Positions 46,420-55,946 of a DNA stretch of 64,000 nucleotides are shown here, piece after piece. The stretch is from Rhizobium sp. PP-CC-3A-592 (lineage in GTDB: Bacteria; Pseudomonadota; Alphaproteobacteria; Rhizobiales; Rhizobiaceae). A program made the translations under genes and the position numbers. Under the pieces are notes generated by a model, which was not told where the DNA came from, made no database searches, and worked only from the letters and a program-made list of their open reading frames with translations. The stretch's first letter is position 1. The number at the start of each line of letters is the position of its first letter. The stretch covers positions 137,377 to 201,376 of the forward strand of contig NZ_QJSR01000006.1 in assembly GCF_003217095.1 (NCBI RefSeq), written 5' to 3'.

Positions 46420-46631
46420 CCTCTCCTCATTCGCCCAGCGCGGCCATAAAGCTGATGTCGTCTCCGCTTGGCGGCGGAGAGACCCGTTGCCAATCTGCTT
46501 GCGGACAGCGCTCGCATGCATGGCTTCGGCCGGCAGGCCTCTGCGGCAAAAGTGGGACGGGAGCGATACGCTGGTCATGCTGTCGTCATCTCCCGGTGGC
46601 ATGGCAGTGTCATGAACGGGAGACGACGTCG

Positions 46632-47726
46632 TTGCCACGCTTAAGCTTGAAGGCCGTCACCAAGCATTTCGAGCGCCATCGGGCGCTGGATGATGTTTCT
46701 TTTTCCATTCCCGACAGGGCGTTTCTGGCCCTTCTCGGCCCCTCTGGCTGTGGCAAGACGACGCTGCTTCGGTTAATTGCCGGACTGGAGCTGCCAGATC
46801 AGGGTGAGATCCTCTTCGACGATCAGGTGATGGCAGGTGGTCACGTCTTCATGCCTCCGGAGAAACGGGGCATCGGCATGGTGTTCCAGTCCTATGCGCT
46901 CTGGCCCACCATGACCGTTCGCGGCAACGTCGAATTCGGTTTGAAGGTTGCGGGTCTCGGCGCACGCGAGCGACAGCAGCGGATCGATGACGTCCTGGAG
47001 GTCGTCGGGCTGCAAGGCTTGAACGACAGGCGCCCGCATGAGCTTTCAGGAGGCCAGCGGCAACGTGTGGCATTGGCGCGGTCTCTCGCGATGCGGCCAA
47101 AGCTTATCCTTCTCGATGAGCCGCTTGCCAATCTGGATGCGCATCTGCGGGATGCGATGCTGGCGGAGTTTCGCCGTATTCACAGCCTGACGGATGCCAC
47201 CTTTGTTTTCGTCACGCATGATCAGGACGAGGCGATGGCGGTGGCGACGCATGTTGCCGTGTTGGATCGGGGATGCCTGCAACAGCTTGGAACGCCGGAG
47301 GACCTCTACCGCCGTCCTGCCTCGCCGATGGTGGCCCGTTTCATCGGTCGCGGAAAAACGCTTCCCGTGCGTGTGGTGAGCGCGCAGGGAGGGCGGAACC
47401 GGGTCATGCTCGGCAGCGAGATGCTCGACCTGCCGGGTTGCGCGCCGGTTGGCGAGGGGTGGCTCTGCTTTCACGCGTCAGACCTTCACAGCGTGTCCGA
47501 CGGTGGCCACCTGAAGACGGAGCTTGTCGGTCAGGTCTTCCAGAATGGCGCCTGGCTCAGCCACTGCCTGCCAAGCGAGATCGATGGCAATGTCGTCAGT
47601 CTGCCGCTGGCCGAACAGTTCGCGCCGGGCACGCGCATCAATCTGGCGATTTCGGGCGGCTGGGTCGTCGAACGCGGCCCCGCCTCGCATGGCATCTTGC
47701 CTGCCGATCTGGCGAGCGTCACGTGA
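46632..47726 (+). CDS. Ferric-iron-type ABC transporter ATP-binding protein (FbpC/AfuC-like)
   Basis: The 364-residue ATPase has Walker A GPSGCGKTTL, the AfuC/PotA-like FQSYALWPTMTV, signature LSGGQRQRVALARSL, Walker B ILLDEPLANLDA and a C-terminal TOBE region. There is no ATG at the family start; a TTG at 46632 with GGGAG nine bases upstream is the best choice (LPRLSLKAV). It leads a three-gene ATPase, binding protein, permease operon for ferric iron or a similar ligand. Confidence 0.85.
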   Translation: MPRLSLKAVTKHFERHRALDDVSFSIPDRAFLALLGPSGCGKTTLLRLIAGLELPDQGEILFDDQVMAGGHVFMPPEKRGIGMVFQSYALWPTMTVRGNVEFGLKVAGLGARERQQRIDDVLEVVGLQGLNDRRPHELSGGQRQRVALARSLAMRPKLILLDEPLANLDAHLRDAMLAEFRRIHSLTDATFVFVTHDQDEAMAVATHVAVLDRGCLQQLGTPEDLYRRPASPMVARFIGRGKTLPVRVVSAQGGRNRVMLGSEMLDLPGCAPVGEGWLCFHASDLHSVSDGGHLKTELVGQVFQNGAWLSHCLPSEIDGNVVSLPLAEQFAPGTRINLAISGGWVVERGPASHGILPADLASVT

Positions 47727-47853
47727 AGATCATGAAACTGTAGCTTTACTGTCATCTCGCAGCGCTACGCGGAGAGGTCGCCTGCTGTCATTGCAGTCAC
47801 TCCCACGTCCGGGCGGGCCGCGTCCGCCCCGTGCGCCTTCAAGCGAGGTTCCC

Positions 47854-48831
47854 ATGTTTATCCGCACGCTTCTCGCCACCACGATCCTTGCAGGCTTGGC
47901 TTTTCATGCGCAAGCCGAAGAGACCATCACCGTCTACACCTCGCAGCCGCAGGATCAGATGACGGATGTCATCAAGGCTTTCAACAGCGAGCACCCCGAT
48001 ATCAAGATCGAACTCTTCCGGTCCGGAACGACGGAGATCATGGCCAAGCTTCAGGCCGAATATTCTGCCGGCAAGAGCCCTGCCGACGTGATCCTGATCG
48101 CCGATACGGTTGCCATGACGCAGCTGAAGACCGACGACCGCCTGCTTGCCATGCCGGACGCGCCGGTGGCGGATATCGATCCCGCTTTCATCGATGCGGA
48201 CAAGACCTATTTCGGCACCAAGGTCATTACCACTGGCATCGTCTATAACACGAACCTCGTAAAGGCGGCCCCCAAGAGCTGGAACGACCTGCTTGCCTCC
48301 GACGTGGCAAAGAGCCTGATCATGCCGAGCCCGCTCTATTCTGGCGCTGCGGTCATCCATATGGGCACGATGACGCAACAGCCGCAATTTGGCTGGGCCT
48401 ATTACGAGAAGCTGGCTGAGGCGGGCGCGGTTGCTGGACAAGGCAACGGCACGGTGATCGAAGCGGTTGCCCGTGGTGAAAAGGCTTATGGCATCATCAT
48501 CGAATACATGGCCCTCAACGCCAAGAAGAAGGGGTCGCCTGTCGCTTTCGTCTTCCCGTCCGAAGGGGTAAGCTCGATCACGCAGCCGGTCGCCGTGCTC
48601 AAGGCATCGGATACCGTGGAGGCCGCCAAGACCTTCGTCGCCTGGCAGCTCTCCAAGACGGCCCAGGAGCAGGCCAGCGCGCAAGGCTATTTCCCGGTTC
48701 TACCGGGCATTGCCCAGCCGAACGGATATCCAGCCCTCGACACGTTGAAGATCCTGCCGGCCGATAGCGCCGCCATGCTCAAGGCCGACGCCGAAAGCAA
48801 GGAGAGGTTCGCCGAACTCTTCGGCGGCTGA
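47854..48831 (+). CDS. ABC transporter substrate-binding protein (ferric-iron/FbpA-like)
   Basis: The 325-residue product has a signal peptide (TLLATTILAGLAFHAQA) and the FbpA-like fold (EETITVYTSQPQDQMTDVIK; YSAGKSPADVILIADTVAMT). The ATG at 47854 follows GAGG by five bases; the longer frame overlapping the ATPase gene is rejected. In FbpA two tyrosines bind iron; I cannot assign them here, and 2-aminoethylphosphonate-type binding proteins have a similar fold, so the ligand is uncertain. Confidence 0.82.
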   Translation: MFIRTLLATTILAGLAFHAQAEETITVYTSQPQDQMTDVIKAFNSEHPDIKIELFRSGTTEIMAKLQAEYSAGKSPADVILIADTVAMTQLKTDDRLLAMPDAPVADIDPAFIDADKTYFGTKVITTGIVYNTNLVKAAPKSWNDLLASDVAKSLIMPSPLYSGAAVIHMGTMTQQPQFGWAYYEKLAEAGAVAGQGNGTVIEAVARGEKAYGIIIEYMALNAKKKGSPVAFVFPSEGVSSITQPVAVLKASDTVEAAKTFVAWQLSKTAQEQASAQGYFPVLPGIAQPNGYPALDTLKILPADSAAMLKADAESKERFAELFGG

Positions 48832-48839
48832 TCGGCTCG

Positions 48840-50525
48840 ATGGTTCGTCCGACGTCACCGGGAGGCGAGCGCATGCTCGTCTCTTTTCTTGTTGTCTATG
48901 TCGCGCTGACGACGCTCTGGCCACTCGCGCGGCTCTTTGCCCATGCCTTGCAGCCGGGAGAAGATGGCACGCATCTCGGGTTGATGCTGACGACGCTCGC
49001 CAGCCGCTCCACGCTGCGCGCCCTGTCCGGGACCCTGCAGACATCGGTCTTATCCGTCCTCATCTCGACCCTGCTCGGTGTTGCGCTTGCTTTCGCCGTC
49101 AGCCTGTTGAAGCTCCGGACGCGACCGGCTTTGACCTTCCTCATTCTGATGCCGCTGATCGTGCCATCCCAGACCATGGCGCTCGCTTGGATCGAGCTCC
49201 TGGGAGCGCAATCGCCGATCCTGAAGCCGCTTGGGCTTGCGCCGCCACCGGGCGCCACCAATCCGCTGTACTCGACAGGCGGCATCGCCCTGGTGATGGG
49301 CATCGAGCACATGCCCCTCGTCTTTATCGCGGTGCGTGCGGCCCTCAGGGCGTTGCCGGCGGATCTGGTCGAGGCGGCCCGCATCCTCGGCATTCCCGCA
49401 AGTCGGATCGGTCGCGGCATCGTGCTGCCGATCGTCATGCCGTCGGTATTGGCCGGCAGTCTGATCGCCTTTACCGCTGCGATCGGCAATTTTGGCGTAC
49501 CGGCGCTGCTCGGCATTCCCGGTCGTATTCCCGTGCTGACGACGCAAATCTACCAGCGTCTGAACGGCTTCGGCCCGGCTGCCTCCGGCCAGGTGGCGAC
49601 GCTGGCCCTTCTCCTGGCGCTTATGGCCGCGCTTGCCATCGTCTCGCGCAATCTCGTCACGAAACGCTTTGCCGTGCCGCTTCCGGCAGGAGCCCCTTTC
49701 GTGCCGCGCCGGAGGGCGCCCGCCGTCGAGGTCCTGCTCTGCCTGGTCGTGATCGCGCTGTCGCTGGTGCCGCTCGCAGCCCTCGCAATGACGGCCCTTC
49801 TTCCGGCCGTCGGCGTCCCCTTCGGGGCCGATACCGTCAGTCTCGACCAGTTCCGCGGCGTGCTCGACAACGACGCCGTGCGGCGCGCCTTCGCCAATTC
49901 GCTCCTGCTTGCCTGTGTGACCGCTCTCCTCTGCGGGCTCGTCTCCATACCCTTCGCATTTCTCTGCATCCGTCGCCCAAATCCCGTCCTGAAGGTTCTC
50001 GACACGGCTATCGAGGTGCCTTGGGTTGTCCCCGGCACGGTCGTTGCGTTGGGTATGATCCTCGCATTCCTGAAACCCCTGCCGCTCATCGGCGTCTCGA
50101 TCTACGGAACAATGACCATTCTCGTCATCGCCTATCTCGCGCGCTTCCTGCCTTTGGTGCTCAGACCGATAGCTGCGGCTGCGCAGTCGGCCGATCCCGC
50201 GCTTGACGAGGCGGCACGCGTGGCGGGCGCGGGCCTTGCCCGCCGCATCCTGTCGATCTTCTTTCCCGGCGTTCTGCCGGCAGCCGTCGCGGGTGCGATT
50301 GTCATTGTTATGACGGCGCTCAATGAGTTGACGGTCTCGTCCCTCCTGTGGTCCTCCGGTAACGAAACGATCGGCGTGATGATCTTTGCTTTGCAGTATG
50401 AAGGCAATTCGACAGCCGCTGCCGCGGTCGCACTGCTGTCCACGTTCCTGGTGACGGCTCTGGCCGTCATTGTCACAGCCACCGGAGGATGGCTGCCGAA
50501 AGGAACGCTTCCATGGGGAGAATAG
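48840..50525 (+). CDS. ABC transporter permease with two fused modules (FbpB-like)
   Basis: The 561-residue protein contains two permease modules in tandem, each with an EAA loop (EAARILGIPASRIGRGIVLP in the first; DEAARVAGAGLARRILSIFF in the second), and about 12 membrane segments. Fused permeases of this layout serve ferric iron importers. It starts eight bases after the binding-protein stop. A Gram-negative inner-membrane location is expected. Confidence 0.88.
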   Translation: MVRPTSPGGERMLVSFLVVYVALTTLWPLARLFAHALQPGEDGTHLGLMLTTLASRSTLRALSGTLQTSVLSVLISTLLGVALAFAVSLLKLRTRPALTFLILMPLIVPSQTMALAWIELLGAQSPILKPLGLAPPPGATNPLYSTGGIALVMGIEHMPLVFIAVRAALRALPADLVEAARILGIPASRIGRGIVLPIVMPSVLAGSLIAFTAAIGNFGVPALLGIPGRIPVLTTQIYQRLNGFGPAASGQVATLALLLALMAALAIVSRNLVTKRFAVPLPAGAPFVPRRRAPAVEVLLCLVVIALSLVPLAALAMTALLPAVGVPFGADTVSLDQFRGVLDNDAVRRAFANSLLLACVTALLCGLVSIPFAFLCIRRPNPVLKVLDTAIEVPWVVPGTVVALGMILAFLKPLPLIGVSIYGTMTILVIAYLARFLPLVLRPIAAAAQSADPALDEAARVAGAGLARRILSIFFPGVLPAAVAGAIVIVMTALNELTVSSLLWSSGNETIGVMIFALQYEGNSTAAAAVALLSTFLVTALAVIVTATGGWLPKGTLPWGE

Positions 50526-50635
50526 AAGAGGGGCAGATTGATTGCTTCCTCAGTCTCCCGGCCTTCGCTTTGCTCGTGTGGTTACGCCCGTCAATTTCGG
50601 ACATATGCTTCGAACTTTACCAAACCGAAATACCC

Positions 50636-52585
50636 ATGACCCATAGTGTCAGCAATATCGAACGCCAATTCGTGTGGGTCATTGTGAAAAATCTGAGCGT
50701 CTCGCGAAAGCTCTTCGTCTGCTTCAGCGGTCTCGTCCTCGTCGTATCGCTTTTCTGCGGGCTGACTTTCTGGTCACTGACCGAAATCAAGAGGGCAACG
50801 GCGGAGAACCACGAGACCCAGAGCGTGCTGAAGCTCGCGTCCGACATCCTTGCAACGCTCGTCGAGCAGCAGAATGCGATGCGCGGATACGTGGCGAGCA
50901 CGAATGGGGACTTCCTCGATCGGGTCAAGAAATACGGGGACGCCGTCGGCCCTCTTCTTCAGGAGCTGCAGGACCGAGCGTCCATTGGCGGCTATGCGGA
51001 TATCGTCAGGCCGCTGCCGGAGGCCGTGGCGACATTCAACCGCGAGATCGAAAGCGCGCTTTCCTTAGCGAAGGACACCTCGACCCTGCAGAGCATGCGC
51101 GAAGGCATTGCCAAGACCGCTCGATTGACCAGGATCCGCGAGGTCCTGAAGGGTCTGACGGACCAGGAGCAGGCCGCATCCTTGGCCCGCAATGAGGCGC
51201 TCAGCGCTTCCTTTGCCGTCGGCATGCTGACGCTTCTTGTCGGAGGCCTCCTGACCGTCCTCATCTCGTTCATCGTCGGCATGGTTCTGGCGCGTGGCCT
51301 CGGCCGTCCAATCGTCGAGATGACGGACATCATGCGGCAACTCGCCGGCGGCAAGATCGACCTGACGGTGCCGGCACAGGATCGCCGCGACGAGATCGGC
51401 GCGATGGCAAAGGCCGTCGATGTTTTCAGGGCGAATGCGGCTGCGAATGCACGTCTTGAGGACGAGGCCGAAGCGCAGCGTACCGAGAGCGAGCGGAACC
51501 GGCTCCGGCTCGCCGATGAGGAGAAGCGGCGGGCTGCCGAGATGAGCTACGCCACGTCCGGTCTTGCTCGTGCACTCGATCGATTGGCGCAGGGTGACCT
51601 GACGACATCTCTCGATGAACCTTTCGCACCGGAATTCGAGACGATCCGGACGGACTTCAATAAAGCGGTCGCGCAACTTGGCCAGACGCTGAGCGCCGTC
51701 TCCCAGGCGACGGCCGCCATGGACAATGGCACCCGCGAGATCAGCGAAAGCACGAACGACCTCTCGAGACGAACGGAGCAGCAGGCCGCCTCGCTGGAGG
51801 AAACGGCAGCAGCCCTCGATCAGATTACCGTCAACGTTGCCAATGCTTCCAAGCGCAGCGAAGAGGCGAGAAGTGCGGCTGCAAGCGCGACAGTCAGCGC
51901 AGAGCAGTCCGGCCAAGTCGTTGCCAGCACCGTGCACGCAATGGAGCGGATCGAGAAATCCTCTTCGGAAATCTCGAACATTATCGGCGTGATCGATGAG
52001 ATCGCGTTCCAGACCAACCTTCTGGCGCTGAATGCCGGCGTTGAAGCCGCGCGCGCTGGCGAGGCCGGCAAGGGATTTGCCGTTGTTGCCCAGGAAGTTC
52101 GCGAACTGGCACAGCGATCGGCAAAGGCCGCCAAGGAGATCAAGGATCTCATCAGGGCATCCACGGTCGATGTCGCCAACGGCGTCAAACTCGTCAGCGA
52201 GACGGGCACGGCGCTGAGAACGATCGAGGGTTATATCGTCAGTGTGAACCAACATATGAACGCGATCGCGACGTCGGCGCGGGAACAGGCTGCCGGTCTG
52301 GCGGAAGTGAACACCGCGGTGAACCAGATGGATCAGGTGACGCAGCAGAACGCGGCCATGGTGGAGGAAAGCAGTGCTGCCGGTGCGGCGCTGGCGTCAG
52401 AGAGCGCCAAGCTTCGGCAGCTGATCGACCGATTTGAGCTGCGGATCGGAGCACCAATGTCCGTGGTATCCGGCCGGGTCGCATCGCCACCTGTTTCAAC
52501 CCTGCGAGCGGTACCTGTGCGCCGAAGCATGTCGGCTGCATCTCACGGAAACGCAGCGTTGAAGGACAGTTGGGAAGAATTCTAA
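50636..52585 (+). CDS. Methyl-accepting chemotaxis protein with CHASE3-like sensor
   Basis: The 649-residue receptor has a first helix (VCFSGLVLVVSLFCGLTFW), a periplasmic part resembling CHASE3 (ATLVEQQNAMRGYVASTNGD), a second helix (VGMLTLLVGGLLTVLISFIV), HAMP (MTDIMRQLAGGKIDLTVP) and the tip [20 protein letters not shown]. It ends DSWEEF. The frame is open to 50489; the ATG at 50636 is the most likely start, although no strong ribosome site precedes it. Its signalling half is very close to those of the receptors at 15361 and 19307. Confidence 0.87.
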   Translation: MTHSVSNIERQFVWVIVKNLSVSRKLFVCFSGLVLVVSLFCGLTFWSLTEIKRATAENHETQSVLKLASDILATLVEQQNAMRGYVASTNGDFLDRVKKYGDAVGPLLQELQDRASIGGYADIVRPLPEAVATFNREIESALSLAKDTSTLQSMREGIAKTARLTRIREVLKGLTDQEQAASLARNEALSASFAVGMLTLLVGGLLTVLISFIVGMVLARGLGRPIVEMTDIMRQLAGGKIDLTVPAQDRRDEIGAMAKAVDVFRANAAANARLEDEAEAQRTESERNRLRLADEEKRRAAEMSYATSGLARALDRLAQGDLTTSLDEPFAPEFETIRTDFNKAVAQLGQTLSAVSQATAAMDNGTREISESTNDLSRRTEQQAASLEETAAALDQITVNVANASKRSEEARSAAASATVSAEQSGQVVASTVHAMERIEKSSSEISNIIGVIDEIAFQTNLLALNAGVEAARAGEAGKGFAVVAQEVRELAQRSAKAAKEIKDLIRASTVDVANGVKLVSETGTALRTIEGYIVSVNQHMNAIATSAREQAAGLAEVNTAVNQMDQVTQQNAAMVEESSAAGAALASESAKLRQLIDRFELRIGAPMSVVSGRVASPPVSTLRAVPVRRSMSAASHGNAALKDSWEEF

Positions 52586-52701
52586 ACCCGGTCGCCAAGT
52601 CGGTTTACACGGTGCGCCGATCGGCGTTGCAGCGTCATGCGGGTTTCATGTCCGAGCGATAGACATTGGTGTTTATCGGCCTGCGACAGGAGACCTGCAC
52701 A

Positions 52702-52965
52702 ATGCAGAGATATTTCTTCAACATCCGCGAAAACGGCGTTCTCAAACAGGATGACGAAGGCGTTCTCTGCGTCGATGCCGATCAGGCCTGTCATGGCGCA
52801 AGCGCGGCAATGCGTGATTTTGCCAGCGATACCGCCACTGTCGTTGGCGATTGGTCTGTGTCTTTGGACATCACCGACGAGCAAGGCGTTGTGATAGCCA
52901 CGATATCGACAGAAGATTGCCGTGAGACGCCGGTCGACTGCAAACATCTTTCGTTCTGCCAATAA
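52702..52965 (+). CDS. Small DUF6894-like protein
   Basis: The 87-residue product begins MQRYFFNIRENGVLKQDDEG, the start shared by a small rhizobial family (DUF6894: RYFF-IR-G---DDEG). The family has no known function. The ATG at 52702 has AGGAG ten bases upstream; an in-frame start at 52666 is less likely. It lies 116 bases after the third receptor. Confidence 0.7.
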   Translation: MQRYFFNIRENGVLKQDDEGVLCVDADQACHGASAAMRDFASDTATVVGDWSVSLDITDEQGVVIATISTEDCRETPVDCKHLSFCQ

Positions 52966-53087
52966 GGTACATCTTCCCCGTCCGACCGGCTGAATGCGTG
53001 CGCTTTCGAGCTCTCCGCAGGGCAATCCGGCACGTCGCAAGATCCGCGGCAGAGCCAGCGGAACGGCGCCTGTAGCTCAAGTGTCAT

Positions 53088-53121
53088 GATTGAAGGGTAA
53101 GCTTGAATTGACCCCTCAATC
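53088..53121. repeat. Inverted repeat upstream of the crystallin-like gene
   Basis: GATTGAAGGGT (53088-53098) pairs with ACCCCTCAATC (53111-53121) with one mismatch. It is 20 bases before the start codon, so it could be an operator or could mask the start site in RNA. Confidence 0.5.
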
Positions 53122-53141
53122 GAACATCGAGATCAATCCTG

Positions 53142-54647
53142 ATGGCGACACGACGAATTTCTGCCGTTGCACTGCTGTGCATCCCCTCGTTCCTTATCCA
53201 GTTCATGGCGGTCTCGCCGACGGCAGCGGCATCGCCGCTCACGACCGGCGCGGTTTGCATAGGCGCATCGCCATCCTGCAACCGCTGTATTTCCAACGTG
53301 ACGGACGCCGTCAATACCTTGCGGGATCATGGCGACCCCATGGGGTTCAGCGTTGTCGGCGACCCCGTCGGCAATGCGGCGTCCTACCACCACTGGCAGG
53401 GGCTGCAGCGTTTGTCGGGCAACGGCGAGAACTACCTCGTCATATCCAGATCCGACAACGGCCAGGGAACGGTACCCTTTTCGCTCGTGCGCATGACGCA
53501 GCCGCGCAGCGTTGCCGAGCGCTGGCGGTCGAACCGGCTTTCCACCAGCCCGTATCCGGCGACCGCGCCGACGAATGCCCAGATGGTCGGCGACCAGCCG
53601 ATGCCGGCCTACCTCTCCAATTATGCGCATTCGGGCGGACTGCAGTCGAGCGGCAACATCCTCGCCGTCGCGCTCGACGGATCGCTAAGCGGCGGCATGG
53701 GACAGGTGCTGTTCTACAACATGTCCGACCTTGCCAACATCACGCTTCTCCCGCCGCGTATCACGACGATGACGGGGGAGGCGGGCTCCGTGTCGTTGAC
53801 GCAGCTCGGGGACGGAACCTTCCTCGCAGCGACAGCCCGCAACGCAGCCGATACGCTCGAATTCTACCGGTCAACGGCGAGCGACCTCGGCCAGTCGGGA
53901 ACGACATTTTCACTCGTCGGCACCTGGAACGAAAGCGCCTTGCAGACGACCATCGGCGACAGCGAATTCGGCGATTACCAGTCCCTGCACTTCATCACGC
54001 AGTGTGACGGCAGTCTTTTCCTCGCAGGCACCCACATGAACACCTCCGTCGTCGTCGGCATCGGAGAGGACTGGCTCGACCTCTTTCGCGTCACCGATGT
54101 GAACGGCCAGATCGTGCTGACGAAAGTTGCCAAGAAGCACGTCTATTGCGGCTATCCGTCGCCGAACTATGGAACGGGTGCCAATACGCAATGCAACATG
54201 GATGCCGCGGGCGGCGTGTTCGTCGATGCCGCGGGCCAGCTCCTCGTCTACGCCTCCGAACACGACAATAGCGGGCCTGGCAACAGCGTGAAGATGATGG
54301 AATTCCGCTCGATCTTCCCGGTGCCGCAGCAGAAATGCCTAACCGATATCCAGTATGCCTGGGCCGAACTCTACGACGACTCCGACTTCAGCGATCGCGG
54401 GCTGATGATCGATTACGCCGACTACACTCTCCGGAGGTACGACAACCTCAAGAACGTCGAGGGCTTCGGAGACAAGACGTCGGCCGTGCGCTGGTGCATT
54501 CCCGCGGGCTGGCGCGTCAGGCTCTACGACGATGACGGTTTCCGCGACCGCTACAAGGAATTTACCGGCACCGGAGAGCAGAACCTGAACGCGGTCGGGT
54601 TCAACGACAAGACGTCCTCCGTGCGGTTCGTCTACGTCGGGAACTGA
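53142..54647 (+). CDS. Secreted protein with C-terminal beta/gamma-crystallin repeats
   Basis: The 501-residue product has a signal peptide (ISAVALLCIPSFLIQFMAVS, cleavage near residue 30) and an N-terminal region of about 370 residues rich in beta-propeller-like short strands (SSGNILAVALDGS; VSLTQLGDGTFLAATARNA) that I cannot assign. The last 95 residues are two crystallin units: AELYDDSDFSDRG...FGDKTSAVR and RLYDDDGFRDRY...FNDKTSSVR, with the calcium-binding D/N-D-x-T-S pattern. It should be exported and may bind calcium. The ATG at 53142 has only a weak upstream site. Confidence 0.78.
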   Translation: MATRRISAVALLCIPSFLIQFMAVSPTAAASPLTTGAVCIGASPSCNRCISNVTDAVNTLRDHGDPMGFSVVGDPVGNAASYHHWQGLQRLSGNGENYLVISRSDNGQGTVPFSLVRMTQPRSVAERWRSNRLSTSPYPATAPTNAQMVGDQPMPAYLSNYAHSGGLQSSGNILAVALDGSLSGGMGQVLFYNMSDLANITLLPPRITTMTGEAGSVSLTQLGDGTFLAATARNAADTLEFYRSTASDLGQSGTTFSLVGTWNESALQTTIGDSEFGDYQSLHFITQCDGSLFLAGTHMNTSVVVGIGEDWLDLFRVTDVNGQIVLTKVAKKHVYCGYPSPNYGTGANTQCNMDAAGGVFVDAAGQLLVYASEHDNSGPGNSVKMMEFRSIFPVPQQKCLTDIQYAWAELYDDSDFSDRGLMIDYADYTLRRYDNLKNVEGFGDKTSAVRWCIPAGWRVRLYDDDGFRDRYKEFTGTGEQNLNAVGFNDKTSSVRFVYVGN

Positions 54648-54764
54648 TGCAGGGCGGGGTCTGGTGCCGGCTGTGCATCGGGCCCCGCGCATCTCGGCCT
54701 TGAAACGTCATCAAAGTGTTACGGAACGACCCTATCGTGCACAGCTGTGCAGAGGATCACGTCA

Positions 54765-55922
54765 GTGCCGGAAAAATTTCTCCAGATCGACAATATCAGC
54801 GTTAGCTACGGAGCGAACCGTATCCTCGACGGTATCGATCTGCATATCGCCGAGGGTGAATTCATCGCTCTCCTCGGCTCGTCCGGTTGCGGCAAGACCA
54901 CGCTGCTGCGCACGATCGCAGGCTTCGCCCAGCCTGCTGCCGGCGCCATTCGCGTGGGGTCGCGCGATGTCACGACGCTCCCGCCGGACAGGCGCGGCAT
55001 GGCCCTGGTCTTTCAGTCCTACGCGCTCTGGCCGCATATGACGGTTGCTCAGAATATTGGCTATGGTTTGAAGCTGCGCCGTCGTTCTGCCGCCGACATT
55101 GCCGGCACCGTTGCCGAGATGGAACGCCTGCTTGGCCTGACGGGCCTGTCTGCGCGCAAGCCTGCCGAGCTTTCCGGCGGGCAGCGCCAGCGCGTGGCGC
55201 TCGGTCGAGCGCTCGCGATCAACCCCGAGATCCTACTTCTCGACGAGCCGATGTCGAACCTCGATGCGCGGATCCGGCTTCAGGTTCGCCATGAGATTCG
55301 CGCCTTGCAGCAGAAGCTCGGCATCACCACGGTCCACGTCACGCACGACCGGGAAGAAGCGATGGTCATGGCGGACCGCATCGTCATTTTGAATGCCGGG
55401 CGCATTGCGCAGGAGGGTCGGCCGGAGGCCGTCTACAATCGCCCGCAGACGGCCTTCGTCGCGGCCTTCATGGGTGCGGAGAACAAGTTGATCCTTCCGG
55501 GCGGTATTGATGGCGATATCATCGCCATAGCCGCCGGGGCGTCGAACGCAGCCTGCCGCGTGCCGAGAGGTGGACGCATGCTGTCCACAGGCCACCTCGA
55601 GGCGCGGTTCCGGGCGGAGGCCGCCACTCTCGAGGAGCGCTCGCTCGCCGGTGTTCCCAACGGCGAAGGTCTCGTGCTCGCCGGCGATATCGTCGATGTC
55701 AGCTACCCCGGCGGGCTCTGGCGCCACACCGTGCGTGTCGGGAGCGAGATGATCCAGGTCGATGCACCGCGTGCCTGCGCGCCCGGCACCGCCGTTCACG
55801 TCACCATCGCACCCGACAACCTCTTCCTTTTCGACGCGCCGGCCGGAACCATCCCGGCCGCGCTCCCTCATCCCGCAACAGTCTTGAACGAGGCTCGCGT
55901 GCTGGAAGCATCGCCGAATTAA
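54765..55922 (+). CDS. ABC transporter ATP-binding protein
   Basis: The 385-residue ATPase has Walker A GSSGCGKTTL, FQSYALWPHMTVAQNIGYGL, signature LSGGQRQRVALGRAL, Walker B ILLLDEPMSNLDARI and a TOBE-like C-terminus. The likely start is GTG at 54765 with AGAGG nine bases upstream; another GTG at 54747 would add six residues. It begins a five-gene run: ATPase, binding protein, two permeases, LacI regulator. Confidence 0.88.
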   Translation: MPEKFLQIDNISVSYGANRILDGIDLHIAEGEFIALLGSSGCGKTTLLRTIAGFAQPAAGAIRVGSRDVTTLPPDRRGMALVFQSYALWPHMTVAQNIGYGLKLRRRSAADIAGTVAEMERLLGLTGLSARKPAELSGGQRQRVALGRALAINPEILLLDEPMSNLDARIRLQVRHEIRALQQKLGITTVHVTHDREEAMVMADRIVILNAGRIAQEGRPEAVYNRPQTAFVAAFMGAENKLILPGGIDGDIIAIAAGASNAACRVPRGGRMLSTGHLEARFRAEAATLEERSLAGVPNGEGLVLAGDIVDVSYPGGLWRHTVRVGSEMIQVDAPRACAPGTAVHVTIAPDNLFLFDAPAGTIPAALPHPATVLNEARVLEASPN

Positions 55923-55946
55923 CCGACCCTTCACCGGAGCATTTCC

